The translations under genes were made by a program, and so were the position numbers. From contig NZ_JAELVH010000015.1 of NCBI RefSeq assembly GCF_019399235.1, positions 1 to 44,881 on the forward strand: 44,881 nucleotides of DNA, read 5' to 3'. The notes below the pieces were generated by a model that saw only the letters and a program-made list of their open reading frames with translations, searched no databases and was not told the origin of the DNA. This document shows, one piece after another, positions 35,161 through 42,397 of this stretch (the stretch's first letter is position 1; every line of letters begins with the position of its first letter). Source of the stretch: Streptomyces poriferorum (GTDB lineage: Bacteria; Actinomycetota; Actinomycetes; Streptomycetales; Streptomycetaceae).

Positions 35161-35183
35161 TGTGGACGTCCACACTTGTGTGG
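35161..35183. promoter_or_regulatory. Overlapping palindromes between M4 protease and its divergent regulator
   Basis: TGTGGACGTCCACA (35161-35174) is a perfect 14-nt palindrome. It overlaps CCACAC-TT-GTGTGG (35170-35183). On the - strand, CACAAGTG appears twice 16 nt apart, and a related GCACTTGCATG lies about 60 nt away. These are good candidates for the regulator's operator in the 148-nt divergent region. Confidence 0.55.
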
Positions 35184-35211
35184 CCTGCATTGACAGGTAA
35201 GAATTCGGCCA

Positions 35212-36225
35212 GTGGGGCTGACTGGGTGGGACACGCAATGGCAGGCGCTCGGGCTCGGAGCGGACGAACTCCGGGTGTACGAAGCGCTGCTCGACGCACG
35301 CGAAAACACCTCCCGTACCGCGCTCGCACAGTCCCTCGGACTGACCGTGCGCCGGGTCACGAGCGCGCTCGACCACCTGGCCGAGCACCACTTCACCCAC
35401 CCGGCCCGAGGAACGGCAGGGCTGCCCGCCGCTGTGGCTCCCGCCACCGCGCTGCGTAACCTGATTCACCTTCGGCAGGCCGAACTCTTGCACAAGTCAG
35501 CTGAGTTGGAGGAGCTGACCGGATCCGTCGACCGGATCGCCGCCCAGCTGCTGAGCTCCGTGAACACCCCCCGGGCCTCCGGTATCGAGTCGGTCCGGGG
35601 CGGCGCGGCGATCGCCGCGCGGGTGGCCTCGCTCCTGGTGTCGGCGAGCGAAGAGGTGGCACTTCTGGACCGGCCGCCGTACGCGGCCAGTCAGCCGGAC
35701 GGAATGCCCGCGCCCCTCGACGTGGCCGAACCCGTCCGGCGCGGGGTCCGGGTGCGCGTCGCGGTGGACCGGGAGGGGCTGAGCTTCCAGGGGCGCGCAC
35801 GCGGCCTGGGCGATCTGGCCCTGCAGGGCGTCCAGATACGGGTGGGAACGGATCTGCCGACGAAACTGATCACCGTGGACCGGCGGGTGACGCTGCTGCC
35901 GCCGACCGACGCGGCGGACCCGACGGCCTCCGCGCTGGTGGTGACCGACTCACTCCTGAGCAACGCGCTGGTGCCCCTGTTCGAGGCGGTCTGGGAGCGG
36001 GCCGTTCCCATCGGCTCCGTCACGCACGACCGCATCACGGACGAGGACCGGGAACTGCTGACCATGCTCGCTTCCGGCCTGAAGGACGAGTCGATGGCCC
36101 GGCGCCTCGACATCCACGTGCACACGGTCCGCCGCCGCATCACCCGCCTGATGCAGGCCCTGAACGCGGAGACCCGGTTCCAGGCCGGGGTACAGGCCGC
36201 GCTACGGGGCTGGCTGACCGTGTGA
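35212..36225 (+). CDS. TrmB/LuxR-type transcriptional regulator (337 aa)
   Basis: A regulator with a TrmB-like winged helix at the N terminus (ALGLGADELRVYEALLDA, RTALAQSLGLTVRRVTSALD), a central sensor-like region (about 90-260), and a LuxR-type helix-turn-helix at the C terminus (DREL LTMLASGLKDESMARR, then HVHTVRRRITRL). The two DNA-binding modules at opposite ends are seen in other actinomycete regulators of this type. The start is the GTG at 35212, with only a weak purine run (GGTAAG) upstream. It is divergent from the M4 protease, and palindromes in the gap fit regulation of the protease and of itself. Whether it activates or represses is not known. Confidence 0.85.
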   Translation: MGLTGWDTQWQALGLGADELRVYEALLDARENTSRTALAQSLGLTVRRVTSALDHLAEHHFTHPARGTAGLPAAVAPATALRNLIHLRQAELLHKSAELEELTGSVDRIAAQLLSSVNTPRASGIESVRGGAAIAARVASLLVSASEEVALLDRPPYAASQPDGMPAPLDVAEPVRRGVRVRVAVDREGLSFQGRARGLGDLALQGVQIRVGTDLPTKLITVDRRVTLLPPTDAADPTASALVVTDSLLSNALVPLFEAVWERAVPIGSVTHDRITDEDRELLTMLASGLKDESMARRLDIHVHTVRRRITRLMQALNAETRFQAGVQAALRGWLTV

Positions 36226-36229
36226 AACA

Positions 36230-36259
36230 GGCCGGTCCAGGGGTTGTGAGCCCCCGGCC
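36230..36259 (+). terminator. Possible hairpin after the TrmB/LuxR-type gene
   Basis: GGCCG (36230-36234) pairs with CGGCC (36255-36259) and GGGG (36240-36243) with CCCC (36251-36254) around a 7-nt loop, with a one-sided bulge. It immediately follows the regulator stop. The bulge makes it a weak call. Confidence 0.35.
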
Positions 36260-36340
36260 GCCCGGGCCTTGACGGCCGGAATATGATCACGTCGATCGGC
36301 CAGGGGGGCCAGATCCTTGAGGGCCTCTGGGGGCGACGCC

Positions 36341-36907
36341 GTGGGTGTCATCGTGGGTGCAATTGTTGCGGTATTGGTGGTCGTGGGCGTGTGGTGGGTC
36401 GTCAGGACCTACAACCGGCTCGTCCGGCTGCGGAATCAGACGCAGGCCTCGTGGGCGCAGATCGACGTGCAGCTGAAGCGGCGCCACGATCTGATACCGA
36501 ATCTTGTCGAGGGGGCGCGCGGCTACGCCGCCCATGAGCGCGGAACCTTCGAAGCGGTCACCGCCGCGCGCGGGGCGGCCGTCAGCGGCGAGCTCGGGGT
36601 GACGGAGCGGGCGGCCGCCGAGGACGCGCTCACCGCGACGCTGGGGAAGCTGTTCGCGCTCGGTGAGAGTTATCCGGACCTCAAGGCCGACCAGCACTTC
36701 AGCACGGTGCAGGCCGAGCTGAGGTCGGCGGAGGACAAGATCGCGTACGCGCGGCAGTTCTACAACAGCGCCGTGCAGAGCTACCACACCGCCCTGGAGA
36801 GCTTCCCGGGGAACATCGTGGCCGGGCTGGGCGGAGCGCACGGAAAGCGGGAGTACTTCGAGGCCGCCGGTGCGCCGCAGGACCCGGTCCAGGTGAGATT
36901 CGCGTGA
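36341..36907 (+). CDS. LemA-family membrane protein (188 aa)
   Basis: LemA-family protein: one N-terminal membrane segment (VGAIVAVLVVVGVWWVV) followed by the family block YNRLVRLRNQTQASWAQIDV and QLKRRHDLIPNLVE, then a long helical domain. Length is typical. Its function is not settled; it is often linked with membrane-protein quality control or peptidases. GTG at 36341 starts directly before the membrane segment, with a GGGGGCG purine run upstream; a TTG at 36317 is an in-frame alternative. A TATGAT -10-like element lies at 36282-36287 but lacks a clear -35. The stop overlaps the GTG of the next gene by 4 nt (GTGA), so the two are translationally coupled. Confidence 0.9.
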   Translation: MGVIVGAIVAVLVVVGVWWVVRTYNRLVRLRNQTQASWAQIDVQLKRRHDLIPNLVEGARGYAAHERGTFEAVTAARGAAVSGELGVTERAAAEDALTATLGKLFALGESYPDLKADQHFSTVQAELRSAEDKIAYARQFYNSAVQSYHTALESFPGNIVAGLGGAHGKREYFEAAGAPQDPVQVRFA

Positions 36908-38478
36908 CACACATCGAACAGCTCTACTGGGGCGGCGCCGCCCTGATCGTGCTCTGGCTCGTCGTCTTCGGCTTCTCACTGGCCGTCACCCGCAACGGCG
37001 TGGTCACACCGGGGCCCGCGACACAGGAACTCGGCGACGAACCCGAGTCGCCGGCCGTGGTCAGCCTGCTCGGCAACGGCTGGCGGGGCGTGGAGCACGC
37101 AGCCGCGGCCACCCTGCTGGACCTCGCGGCCCGCGGGCTCGTCGAGCTGCGGCAGCCGGGCGACGATCCGGCCCGCAGCAGCGTTCACGTCACCGAGGCC
37201 GGCCGGGCGGCGCCGATGCTGCTGTCCTACGAGCGGCGCGTACTGGACCGCGTCAGCGCCCGCGCGGTGAACGGCGCCGCGCCCATCGGGGCCATCGCCT
37301 TCCGCGACGTCAAGCGCGCCGCCGCGTGGAACGCCGAGCTGCGCAAGGAGATCATCGGCGAGGCCCGGCTGCGCGGCCTGTCCCGCTTCCGGTTCGCACC
37401 ATGGCTCGTCAGCGCCCTGCTGTTCGGCGCGTTCGTGCCCGGTGCGCTGTTCACGGTGGCGGCGGTGATGGGGGGTCACAACGTGCGCGCCGCGCTCGCC
37501 GTCGGTGTGGCGCCGGCGCTCCCCCTGATGTTCCTGCTCGGCAAATCACTGGGGGAGCGGGCGACACCCAGGGGACTGGAACGCGCCGGGCACTGGGCCG
37601 GACTGCGGTCCTGGCTGACCGCGCACGAGGACTTCGCCCGGCTGCCGCCCGCGGCCGTCGCCGTCTGGGACCGCTACCTCGCGTACGGGACCGCGCTCGG
37701 CGTCACCACCCTCACCAGCCGGCTCCTCGGCTTCGACTCGGGAGACCGGCGACGTGTCTGGTCCTCGTACGGAGGGACCTGGCGACCGGTCCGGATCCGC
37801 TACCCGCGGCTGCGCCCCGGATTCGGCGGCTCGGCGGTCCACCTCCTGTACCTGGCGTCCGGGGCGGGCGTGGCCGCGGCGGGCCTCTGCGCCTTCGCGG
37901 TGCTGCGGCAGCCCGACTGGTCGGTCGGCATCGAGGCGCACAGCGAGGGCGCGTGGCGCCAGCCGGGACTCGTGCTGAGTGCCGGCTGGGTGGGCAGCGT
38001 GCTGCTCGGGCTCGTGGTGGCCGGCAAGTTCAGCCGTTGGACGCTGTTGGTGGGGTTCCTGGCGATGATGCCCGGCAACTTCGAGCGGGACGGCCACGGA
38101 TGGTTCACCGATGCGGCGGCCCACGAGGGGCCTCTGCCCGGCGAGTTGGCGGCGATCGTGGTCGTCGGGGCGCTGGCCGTGTACTTCCTGGTACTCGCCT
38201 GTCTGGAGCGCCGGGAGCCCGACACGATCACCGGTGAGGTGCTGCGGATGGAGTCGCGCAAGGGGAAGGGGGCGGCCCGCTTCCTGGTCCTGGACGAGGG
38301 GGACACGGATCTGACGACCGCCTGGGCGCTGCCCGCGGCCTCCCAGGGCATCGCGACCGGCGCCCGGGTACGGCTCGGGGTCTCGCGGGGGACCCGCACC
38401 ATCCGTTCCGCCGAACTGCTGAGGGCCGCGATGCCGGAGGGCGACCGGCTGAAGCCCGCAAAGCAGGACGCCTCCTGA
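36904..38478 (+). CDS. DUF2207/YciQ-type membrane protein (524 aa)
   Basis: Membrane protein of the DUF2207/YciQ group. An N-terminal membrane segment (ALIVLWLVVFGFSLAV) is followed by a winged-helix-like soluble region (HAAAATLLDLAARGLVEL, DRVSARAVNG), then two further hydrophobic clusters (LVSALLFGAFVPGALFTVAAV, LAAIVVVGALAVYFLVLACL) and a soluble C terminus. The N-terminal beta-rich extracellular domain seen in long DUF2207 proteins seems absent, so this may be a shorter actinomycete variant. It overlaps LemA by 4 nt, and LemA-DUF2207 pairs are a recurring arrangement. Function is unknown. Confidence 0.8.
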   Translation: MTHIEQLYWGGAALIVLWLVVFGFSLAVTRNGVVTPGPATQELGDEPESPAVVSLLGNGWRGVEHAAAATLLDLAARGLVELRQPGDDPARSSVHVTEAGRAAPMLLSYERRVLDRVSARAVNGAAPIGAIAFRDVKRAAAWNAELRKEIIGEARLRGLSRFRFAPWLVSALLFGAFVPGALFTVAAVMGGHNVRAALAVGVAPALPLMFLLGKSLGERATPRGLERAGHWAGLRSWLTAHEDFARLPPAAVAVWDRYLAYGTALGVTTLTSRLLGFDSGDRRRVWSSYGGTWRPVRIRYPRLRPGFGGSAVHLLYLASGAGVAAAGLCAFAVLRQPDWSVGIEAHSEGAWRQPGLVLSAGWVGSVLLGLVVAGKFSRWTLLVGFLAMMPGNFERDGHGWFTDAAAHEGPLPGELAAIVVVGALAVYFLVLACLERREPDTITGEVLRMESRKGKGAARFLVLDEGDTDLTTAWALPAASQGIATGARVRLGVSRGTRTIRSAELLRAAMPEGDRLKPAKQDAS

Positions 38479-38541
38479 GGAGGAGGCCGGGGCGCCCGGG
38501 GCATGCGAGCGCAGCTCCGGGCTCCCGGTTCCTCACCCGCT

Positions 38542-38572
38542 TTGCTCCGCCGTACCGCCCTGCGACTAGTTT
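38542..38572 (+). promoter_or_regulatory. Candidate promoter for the Ser/Thr kinase
   Basis: TTGCTC (38542-38547) and TAGTTT (38567-38572) are separated by 19 nt. The pair resembles vegetative promoters of Streptomyces apart from the long spacer. It lies 65 nt upstream of the kinase GTG. Confidence 0.4.
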
Positions 38573-38637
38573 GTGTGCAGGACGGATACGCATGCCCGTG
38601 GAGCCAGAGGTCCACGGGGGACGGGAGGACGGGAAGA

Positions 38638-40848
38638 GTGTCGCTGCGCGCAGGTGACCCGGCCGAGATCGGCGGCTATCCGCTCGAGGCGCGGCTCGGT
38701 TCGGGCGGCATGGGCACGGTCTTTCTGGCCCGTACGAGTTCGGGGCGGCCGGTCGCGATCAAGCTGATCCACCAGCAGTACGCGGGCGACGACGAGTTCC
38801 GCATCCGTTTCCGTCAGGAGGTGGCGGCGGCGAGGCGGGTGAGCGGCGCGTTCACCGCCGCCGTGGTCGACGCCGCCCCCGACGCCGAGCAGCCGTGGAT
38901 GGCCACGACCTATATCGAGGGACACACGCTCGCCCAGTACATCGCGGAGCACGGCCCGCTGGACGGAGGGGAGCTGAGGAGGCTCGCCATCGGGCTGGCG
39001 GAGGCGCTCCGCGACATCCACCGGGCCGGGGTCGTCCACCGTGACCTGAAACCCTCGAACGTCGTGCTCTCGCCCGAGGGCCCGCGCGTCATCGACTTCG
39101 GCATCTCGCGCGCCGTGGACCAGCAGACGCTGACGATGACGGGGCGGGTCATCGGTACACCGCCCTTCATGTCGCCGGAGCAGTTGCAGGCGCCGCGTGG
39201 TGTAGGACCGCGGTCCGACGTCTTCTCGTTGGGGACCCTGCTGGTGTACGCGGCGACCGGTCACGGGCCCTTCGACTCGGACAGCCCGTACATGACGGCC
39301 TATCAGGTGGTCCACGAGGAACCCTCGCTGGACGCCGTGCCGGTGGCGTTGCGCGCGGTCGTCGAGCCGTGCCTGGACAAGGAACCCGAGGGGCGTCCCT
39401 CGGCGGACGAACTCCTCGTGCTGCTGCGGGACCTGCCGGGCGACCTCGGCGGGACCGGCGCGCACCGGGCGGGCGCAGGCCGCACCCGGGACATGAAGAC
39501 CCAGCATCATCTCGCGACGCGGCCCACCCCGGACCCGACCGCCCCGGCCGGTTCCGGCAACGGCGGCACCGCCATCGGGCGCCGGCTGCGCAGCCGGTGG
39601 CGGCCCGTGCTCGCGGCGGCGGTCGCGGTGGCGGCGATCGGCGGGGGAGCCGCCGCGCTGAGGACGGGCGACTCCGGGGGGAACGGCAACAGCGTCGCGG
39701 CGCCGGGTGCCGCACTGCCGGACGGTTTCAAGCCGTGGCGCAGGACCGTGAGCGGCGGGGACGAGGACATTCCCGACGAACTGCGATGCGTCGCGCGCGG
39801 GGACGCGCTGTTCTGCGGGGGCGGCGGTGTCGTCGCGACCCGCATCAGTGCCGTGGACGGCTCGTCGCAGTGGACGGCGAAGAGCCCGGGGGTCCCCGTC
39901 CAGGGCATGCATCTGGTGGGCGTCACCGACGGTACGGTGCTCGGTTACCGCTTCGCCGCTCAGGACGCTCCGCAGGATCCTTCCACCGAGGTGGTGGCCC
40001 TCGACGCCGACAGCGGGCGGGAGCTGTGGTCCGTGCCGTCCGGCGCCCAGTCGACCGCGGTCACGGGCCGGACCCAGGACGCCGCCGTGATCGGCTCCGC
40101 CGTGGTGACAGTCGACGCCTCCAACTCCCGCTTCGAGGCCCGGGACGCGCACAGCGGTGAGGTCACCTGGACGACCTCGTTCCCCGGGGGTACGCAGTGT
40201 GCCCCCGTCCCGGTGGGCCCACGGCTGTTCGCGATGTGCGCGACGGGTACCGAGATCAACGCCTCGGAGGTGCGCCACCCCACCCTGTACGCGGTCGACC
40301 GCGCCTCGGGGACACTGGGCAGTCCCCTCGCGGTCGACGGCCCCGCCGTGCCGGTGGGCGTCGCCGGCGGCAGGCTCGTACTTCTCCAGGAGCACAGGGA
40401 GGGAACGGGAACGACCGGCTACGACGGGGTGGCGCGGGTCGACCCGGTCTCGCTGAAGGTGACGTACTCCCGGCTGGCCAGGACCTACGCGGGAACGCCA
40501 GGAATGGCGGACGGCACCGTGTACGTGAGCGGGCAGACCGGACTCGTCACGGCGCTCGACCCCGCGACAGGCCGGAAGAAGTGGTCCCGGCAGACGGGCG
40601 TGGAGGGTGCCGCGGGTCCTGCGGCGGGAGCCGGAGCACTGTACTTCAGCTCGGCATCCGGCCGGGTGGTCGCCCTGGCGCCGAAGGGCGGAAAGGTCCT
40701 GTGGACGACGAACCCGCGGGCCGACGGCCTGGCGGGTGAGCAGGGTGCGAGCCCGCGCGTCACCGTCGCGGGGCGTGCGGTGGTCGTGGCCGCGGCGAAG
40801 AACACGCTCTTCGCCTTCGACGCGCGGAATCCGCCCGAGGCGGGCTGA
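38638..40848 (+). CDS. Membrane Ser/Thr protein kinase with PQQ-like ectodomain (736 aa)
   Basis: A Hanks-type kinase followed by one membrane helix and an extracellular beta-propeller. Seen: glycine loop GSGGMGTVFLA; ATP-binding Lys42 (VAIKLI); catalytic Asp136 in HRDLKPSN; DFGIS with Asp153; and the GTPPFMSPEQ segment. The kinase ends near residue 280. After a Pro- and Arg-rich linker comes the helix (VLAAAVAVAAIGGGAAAL, about 325-342). The C-terminal 390 residues repeat PQQ-like blades (SGRELWSVPSG, SGEVTWTTSF, TGRKKWSRQTG, GGKVLWTTNP). The ectodomain may sense a ligand or bind the wall; no PASTA repeat is present. GTG at 38638 has GGGAAGA just upstream. The kinase has its own candidate promoter, so co-transcription with LemA is uncertain. 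Confidence 0.93.
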   Translation: MSLRAGDPAEIGGYPLEARLGSGGMGTVFLARTSSGRPVAIKLIHQQYAGDDEFRIRFRQEVAAARRVSGAFTAAVVDAAPDAEQPWMATTYIEGHTLAQYIAEHGPLDGGELRRLAIGLAEALRDIHRAGVVHRDLKPSNVVLSPEGPRVIDFGISRAVDQQTLTMTGRVIGTPPFMSPEQLQAPRGVGPRSDVFSLGTLLVYAATGHGPFDSDSPYMTAYQVVHEEPSLDAVPVALRAVVEPCLDKEPEGRPSADELLVLLRDLPGDLGGTGAHRAGAGRTRDMKTQHHLATRPTPDPTAPAGSGNGGTAIGRRLRSRWRPVLAAAVAVAAIGGGAAALRTGDSGGNGNSVAAPGAALPDGFKPWRRTVSGGDEDIPDELRCVARGDALFCGGGGVVATRISAVDGSSQWTAKSPGVPVQGMHLVGVTDGTVLGYRFAAQDAPQDPSTEVVALDADSGRELWSVPSGAQSTAVTGRTQDAAVIGSAVVTVDASNSRFEARDAHSGEVTWTTSFPGGTQCAPVPVGPRLFAMCATGTEINASEVRHPTLYAVDRASGTLGSPLAVDGPAVPVGVAGGRLVLLQEHREGTGTTGYDGVARVDPVSLKVTYSRLARTYAGTPGMADGTVYVSGQTGLVTALDPATGRKKWSRQTGVEGAAGPAAGAGALYFSSASGRVVALAPKGGKVLWTTNPRADGLAGEQGASPRVTVAGRAVVVAAAKNTLFAFDARNPPEAG

Positions 40849-40879
40849 CCTCAGGCGGGCGGGACGCGTCGGACGGGGC

Positions 40880-41167
40880 TCACCCGAGCCCGCGGTGGGC
40901 GGCCCACAACACCCCGGCTCGGCCGGCGGCGTCGGCGATCAGGGCCGCCAGTTCGGGGTCGTCGGGGACGGGGAAGGACACGTACGCGCCCCGGCCGCCG
41001 CCGGCCGGCCGGCCGTACGCCTTCGCGGCCAGGCGGCCGTCCGGGAGAAGCCGGACGTTGAGGGTGGTCAGCGTGAACGCCTCACCGCGCCGCGTGTCCG
41101 TCCAGCGGAGCGCCTGCGGGACCGTGACATTGATCGCCAGGGCGGTTACTTCCAGGTCGCTGCTCAT
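40880..41167 (-). CDS. Small hypothetical protein (95 aa)
   Basis: A small soluble protein that I do not recognise as a named family. The start ATG at 41167 begins MSSDLEVTALAINVTVPQAL, followed by a beta-rich segment (FTLTTLNVRLLPDGRLAAKAYG) and a helical end (DDPELAALIADAAGRAGV). No cysteines or membrane segments are present. Third-position G/C bias is strong. ATG at 41176 (MPPMSSD) is another possible start; neither has a good ribosome site. It is convergent with the kinase gene with a 31-nt gap. Confidence 0.65.
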   Translation of the reverse strand: MSSDLEVTALAINVTVPQALRWTDTRRGEAFTLTTLNVRLLPDGRLAAKAYGRPAGGGRGAYVSFPVPDDPELAALIADAAGRAGVLWAAHRGLG

Positions 41168-41180
41168 GGGGGGCATGTTC

Positions 41181-41436
41181 TCACGCGAGCTTCCGCAGGC
41201 AGCCGACGGCGGCTTTCGCCGGCCCGCGGGGCCGCTCCGGGAAGCCCCGGAGCGGCCGACGCCGTACCACGAAGTCGAGGTGCAGCTCTCCCTGCTGAAG
41301 GGCCACCCGCCGGGTGTGCAGTCGCGGGTCAGCCGGTGTTCGGCCGGTGGCCACTCGATGCCGTGCGGCAACTGGGCAGCGCCGCGTGGACGTCTCCGTC
41401 GGCGGCCGGGATCAGCTTGATGTGGTCGTCGAACGG
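41181..41436 (-). pseudogene. Possible decayed gene remnant in a 372-nt gap
   Basis: Three G/C3-rich reading segments on the - strand follow one another in different frames: FDDHIKLIPAADGDVHAALP (41433-41374), LPHGIEWPPAEHR just after, and then DPRLHTRRVALQQGELHLDF running to a TGA at 41181. A shift of one nt near 41373 and a second near 41330 would join them into one protein of roughly 80-85 residues. I recognise no family. The alternative is chance coding-like texture in non-coding DNA; nothing else was seen in this gap. Confidence 0.35.
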
Positions 41437-41539
41437 TCCTGCTCGTGAGCGAGTCCCGACAGAGTTCCTGGCCAGGGCCTGCCGGTCGGCATCATGGCTG
41501 GGGTGGGTCCGGAACACTGGTCGACGGGATGGGGAGTTG

Positions 41540-42025
41540 ATGCATCACAGTGCTGCTGTCAACGGGGACCTGACGCGGCTCGTTCCGACGTCCGAGGACG
41601 ACCTTCATCTGCTGGCCGGCTGGTTCGCCGACCCCGGCTTCGTGGAGCACTGGGGTGGGGTGCCGGTGTCGCGCGAGGAAGTGGCTGCCAAATACCTGGG
41701 GCGTCGCCGCCCGGAGGTCGAGTCGTTTCTCGTGCTCGCGCAGGGAGAGCCCGTGGGCTATGCGCAGTACTGGTACGCGGGCGCTGCCGAAGGCGGTCTC
41801 GACCTGGTGCTGGTCGCCGGCGCACGCGGCCGCGGCCTGGGACCGGACGCGGCCCGTGCGCTCACGAACCATGTGTGTGGAATCCTGGAGTGGCAGCGGG
41901 TGACGGTTGATCCGGAAGTGACGAACGTCCGTGCCGTGCGCGCCTGGGAGAAGGCGGGCTTCCGGCGCGTGGCGAGCGAGGGGGAAGCCCTCCTGCTGGA
42001 GTACCGCCCGGTGGAAGGAGGCTGA
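41540..42025 (+). CDS. GNAT-family N-acetyltransferase (161 aa)
   Basis: A GNAT acetyltransferase of the AAC(6')-like shape, expected to transfer acetyl from acetyl-CoA to a primary amine; substrate unknown. The fold is visible as LRPL-type start TRLVPTSEDDLHLLAGWFAD, a core strand EPVGYAQYWYAG, a divergent CoA loop in VLVAGARGRGLGPDAARALT, and the C-terminal VTVDPEVTNVRAVRAWEKAGFR. Resistance function cannot be claimed. ATG at 41540 has GGGGAG 3 nt upstream, a short spacing. A VOC protein starts 5 nt after its stop, so the two form an operon. Confidence 0.87.
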   Translation: MHHSAAVNGDLTRLVPTSEDDLHLLAGWFADPGFVEHWGGVPVSREEVAAKYLGRRRPEVESFLVLAQGEPVGYAQYWYAGAAEGGLDLVLVAGARGRGLGPDAARALTNHVCGILEWQRVTVDPEVTNVRAVRAWEKAGFRRVASEGEALLLEYRPVEGG

Positions 42026-42029
42026 CGGC

Positions 42030-42383
42030 ATGGCGAACCGATGGGCCGGAGTGACGGTCGACTGCGTCGACGTGGCACGGGTGGCGGGATTCTGGAGCGC
42101 GCTGCTGGACCGCCCGCAGGGGCCGTCCGAGCCGGGCTGGATCTACCTCGGCCACCGCGACGACCCGCAGCCCCGCCTCGTCTTCCAGCCGGTGGCCGAG
42201 CCGAAACGGGGCAAGGTACGCCTCCACCTGGACATCGCGGTCGACGACATCGAGGAGGGCATGGCTCAGGTCGTCGCCCTCGGCGGCAGGTTCACCGGCG
42301 AGCGGCACGAGTACGACGAGGGCGTGGTCGTCGTCATGACCGATCCCGAGGACCACGAATTCTGCATGGCCCAGTACTACTGA
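42030..42383 (+). CDS. VOC-family (glyoxalase/bleomycin-resistance-like) protein (117 aa)
   Basis: A single-domain VOC-superfamily protein with the usual paired beta-alpha-beta-beta-beta layout: VTVDCVDVARVAGFWSALLD, WIYLGHRDDPQPRLVFQ, then VRLHLDIAVDDIEEGMAQVV and VVVVMTDPEDHEFCMAQ. Members may bind metals and small molecules; substrate is unknown. ATG at 42030 has AAGGAGG 8 nt upstream, lying in the end of the GNAT gene. It is convergent with the DUF4139 gene (14-nt gap). Confidence 0.88.
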   Translation: MANRWAGVTVDCVDVARVAGFWSALLDRPQGPSEPGWIYLGHRDDPQPRLVFQPVAEPKRGKVRLHLDIAVDDIEEGMAQVVALGGRFTGERHEYDEGVVVVMTDPEDHEFCMAQYY

Positions 42384-42397
42384 CCCGTCGCCCGGCG

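Noticed and set aside
35190..35195. TTGACA on the + strand just before the TrmB/LuxR-type gene, as a -35 element.
   Set aside because: It is only 17 nt from the GTG start, leaving no room for a -10 element and transcription start before the gene as annotated.
41540..42025. GNAT gene as an aminoglycoside-resistance gene.
   Set aside because: The fold resembles AAC(6')-type enzymes, but GNAT proteins are very diverse and no resistance-specific feature was seen.
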